Of a stretch of 8,148 nt of DNA, positions 7,501-8,148 are shown piece by piece. Within the stretch, counting starts at the first letter, position 1; every line of letters begins with the position of its first letter. Source of the stretch: Clostridiaceae bacterium (GTDB lineage Bacteria; Bacillota; Clostridia; Peptostreptococcales; Peptostreptococcaceae); assembly GCA_902362365.1 (NCBI GenBank), contig CABIVQ010000080.1:1-8148 (forward strand), given 5' to 3'. A program made the translations under genes and the position numbers. The notes below the pieces were generated by a model. That model was given only the letters and a program-made list of their open reading frames with translations, was not told where the DNA came from and did no database searches.

Positions 7501-7707
7501 AAAGAAAATCAACTAACTATTTTTGATAAATTCAATCAAGTTATAGATTCTCATTCAGAATCAAAAGGCGGTAGTGGCTTAGGTCTTACTATAACCAAAC
7601 ATTTAATAGAGCTTCATAATGGACACATATCTGTTAAAAGTAAATTAGGAGAAGGTAGTGAATTTATAATCATATTACCTAATAATAGTAACGAAAATAC
7701 ACATTAA
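4501..7707 (+). CDS. Membrane sensor histidine kinase with two beta-propellers (HTCS-like)
   Basis: This 1068-residue sensor begins with a signal peptide (residues 1-28: Lys-rich start, hydrophobic 11-21, TYA-N cleavage-like site). Fourteen Reg_prop blades about 45 residues apart follow, with the 'WIGT-x-x-GL' strand starting near residues 62, 107, 153, 197, 242, 289, 336, 382, 426, 469, 515, 563, 607 and 652. These should form two seven-bladed propellers outside the cell. A Y_Y_Y domain (about 700-775), one membrane helix (about 779-798) and a coiled linker (about 799-838) lead to HisKA with the phospho-acceptor His845 in SHELRTP. HATPase_c shows the N box (N962, N966), G1 (D994-T-G-I-G), F box (F1008, F1011) and G2 (GGSGLGL, 1023-1029). 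All catalytic motifs are intact. Unlike Bacteroides hybrid two-component systems it ends after the ATPase, with no receiver or AraC domain, so a separate response regulator is needed. The ligand is unknown; related Bacteroides sensors detect glycans. GAGGTG at 4491-4496 fixes the start. Confidence 0.95.
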   Translation: MIATKKIIKNTFLTMIVILSLNSKHTYANSYNDINFKSLTIENGLSQSTVETILQDSNGYMWIGTNDGLNKYNGYSFKKYEHDIYDKNTISSNYIVDIVEDKDGYIWVSTTNGLNKINPKNDNIINYFSTSKDGNLSNNRICEILVRKNNDILVTTSDGLNLYNKDTDSFERILAGKDDLPSQYIHSIEEDYYGNIWLGTQSGLVKLDKNLTKIQEFTNKTIDSISDNPIYRVYSDGSDNIWVATLGSGLININSKTNNIKVYKNSNSEKSLPNDVVRDILRDSNGNLWITTQGGICKYNEKDDNFTTYKNKIYDQNSLIDDKAYCMLEDKSGLIWVGTYKGISLFDSNNKFEHYSSDPFYKNSLSSNMIHGIYEDNNNNIWVGTSLKGVNIIDKKTNNIIILNTENSDLCDDSINDITGLKDEIFIGTGNGLSVINKSSKSIKNFTSEDGLPVDPIKSLFVDSTNHLWIGTNKGLAIMNIKTKEILNITPILENNSINDLFIKDIYESKNGNYYVGCFLDGGLVQLNPTNKSIKIYKNIENDNSSISNDSIRSISEDNLGNLLVGTSHGLNILDIDSGKFKHYTTNDGLPNNTIYGILVDSYNNIWMSTNSGLSKFNLFTEVFQNFTIIDGIQSNEFNGNAYFKSNDGKFYFGGINGLNAFSPEEINVSEFIPNVVFDEFKVEGLSYNISDNYELKSNENNISLSFFVNDYKNLNGVQYYYMLEGSDESWNISHNNEIIYGNLSPSNYIFKVKTLSYNGVMSPENKISFTIKPPFWKSNLAILIYIIILLITIYFNLSKVKRLDKLVEKRTEELVYEMNKNKKLFNKLIKLEVSKNNYFVNLSHELRTPLNVLNGTIQLIKDFNKKGEIEPNKLDYYMDIMTRNCNRLLNIINNIIDTSKLQSDNYVITKKNEDIVYIVEETILGLKDYIESKGIEFTIDTMVEEKIIECDKYEIERCIVNLVGNAVKFTPKGGKIDVFINDLGNAVEIRIKDTGIGISKENQLTIFDKFNQVIDSHSESKGGSGLGLTITKHLIELHNGHISVKSKLGEGSEFIIILPNNSNENTH

Positions 7708-7758
7708 ATAAAAAAGTGAACTGATACCTAAAAAGTAGACAGTTTAATAAAAGACTAT

Positions 7759-8148
7759 CTATGAAATCATATGGCACCTGTATTCTGCAGGTGTCATATT
7801 TTTTAATCCAGCTTGAAATCTACAGTTATTATACCAATATATATAATCATCTATTGATTTAATTAATTCTTCTTTAGAATTATATGAATTTTGGTAAATT
7901 AATTCAGTCTTTAGGTGTCCGAAAAAATTTTCAATACATGCATTATCATAACAATTTCCTTTTCTTGACATACTTTGTCTAACGCCAGATTTCTTAAGTA
8001 TAGACTTATAGATATTTGATTTATAATGAGATCCTTGATCACTGTGTATAATCAAATTTTTAAATTCACTGGTTTTAACTTTTTTAAAGGCTTCGCCTAA
8101 AGTTTGCTCAACAAATGACATATCTAGAGTATCACTAATCTTGTAAGC
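7759..8148 (-). CDS. IS3-family transposase OrfB, C-terminal part
   Basis: The frame is open to the right edge, so this is the C-terminal ~129 residues of a protein usually near 280 residues. An internal ATG at 8121 is not a likely start because coding continues upstream of it (AYKISDTLD). The rve/DDE integrase fold is visible. The second catalytic Asp is in HSDQGSHY (codon 8038-8040) and the catalytic Glu in NACIENFFGHLK (codon 7930-7932), with 35 residues between them, the canonical DD(35)E spacing. The ending IYWYNNCRFQAGLKNMTPAEY is typical of the IS150 group. In this family OrfB is normally made as an OrfAB fusion by programmed frameshift, but that region is outside the window. The visible part has no stop or frameshift and could be active. 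Confidence 0.95.
   Translation of the reverse strand, partial: AYKISDTLDMSFVEQTLGEAFKKVKTSEFKNLIIHSDQGSHYKSNIYKSILKKSGVRQSMSRKGNCYDNACIENFFGHLKTELIYQNSYNSKEELIKSIDDYIYWYNNCRFQAGLKNMTPAEYRCHMIS
7769..7804 (+). terminator. Plus-strand terminator inside the end of the transposase gene
   Basis: Arms 7769-7780 (ATATGGCACCTG) and 7788-7799 (CAGGTGTCATAT) form a 12-bp stem with one G-U pair and a 7-base loop. They run directly into T residues up to 7804. Read on the plus strand this is a good intrinsic terminator. It lies within the last codons of the transposase, antisense to it, and would stop transcription entering the IS from the kinase gene. No other terminator lies between the kinase stop codon and this point. 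Confidence 0.75.

Larger units (their letters stand above)
7717..8148 (-). mobile_element. Insertion sequence, IS3 family (IS150-like), right end only
   Basis: The element is recognised by its transposase and by a terminal sequence beginning TGAACTGATACC at 7717, which resembles known IS150-group ends (TG at the tip, followed by a pattern near TGAACTG...CCTAAAAAGTAGACA). About 42 bases separate this tip from the transposase stop codon. The other end, orfA and the frameshift region lie beyond the right edge. The three bases AAG at 7714-7716 could be one copy of the target duplication, which cannot be verified without the other end. Insertion is 9 bases after the kinase stop codon. Confidence 0.85.

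Noticed and set aside
4501..7707. Kinase truncated by the IS
   Set aside because: The ATPase domain is complete through the G2 box and the final strand (GEGSEFIIILP), followed by a short polar tail and a stop codon 9 bases before the IS tip. The missing receiver domain therefore does not need to be explained by the insertion.

Overview
The window is very AT-rich and comes from a low-GC Gram-positive bacterium. It is most likely an anaerobic Clostridia member, perhaps Peptostreptococcaceae or a relative. This rests on AT-biased codon use, strong GGAGG-type ribosome binding sites, canonical sigma-A-type promoters, a tRNA-sensing T-box in front of an aminoacyl-tRNA synthetase gene, and an IS150-like IS3-family element. 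The species assignment is inference.

Left part, minus strand (1-2147): two adjacent genes, 20 bp apart, encode zinc-ribbon proteins. The first in transcription order is a polytopic membrane protein with an N-terminal zinc ribbon. The second is a small soluble protein with two C-terminal zinc ribbons. A third minus-strand gene starts at base 5, behind a very strong ribosome binding site, and runs off the left edge. The function of this cluster is unknown.

Middle part, minus strand (2148-4322): a single-domain rhodanese gene is followed by an AT-rich terminator that abuts the promoter region of the zinc-ribbon cluster. Upstream of it is asnS (asparaginyl-tRNA synthetase) with its own terminator. 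asnS is preceded by a complete T-box leader whose specifier triplet reads AAC (Asn), and by a near-consensus promoter. Uncharged tRNA-Asn should therefore raise asnS transcription.

Right part, plus strand (4323-7707): divergent from asnS is a 1068-residue membrane sensor histidine kinase. It has a signal peptide, fourteen ~45-residue propeller blades (two seven-bladed beta-propellers), a Y_Y_Y domain, one membrane helix, a coiled linker, HisKA and HATPase_c. It resembles the sensor half of the Bacteroides hybrid two-component systems but has no receiver or DNA-binding domain, so it must signal to a separate response regulator that is not in the window.

Right edge (7717-8148): the end of an IS3-family insertion sequence lies 9 bp after the kinase stop codon, with its transposase gene converging on the kinase. 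A hairpin plus T-run inside the last transposase codons looks like a plus-strand terminator and may now end the kinase transcript. Whatever followed the kinase originally, possibly its response regulator, lies beyond the IS.

The only gene-free stretch over 300 bases is 3976-4500. It holds the T-box leader, the asnS promoter and the kinase promoter; 4323-4435 holds nothing I recognise. I found no tRNA, rRNA or CRISPR array, and no clearly new defence or mobile system.
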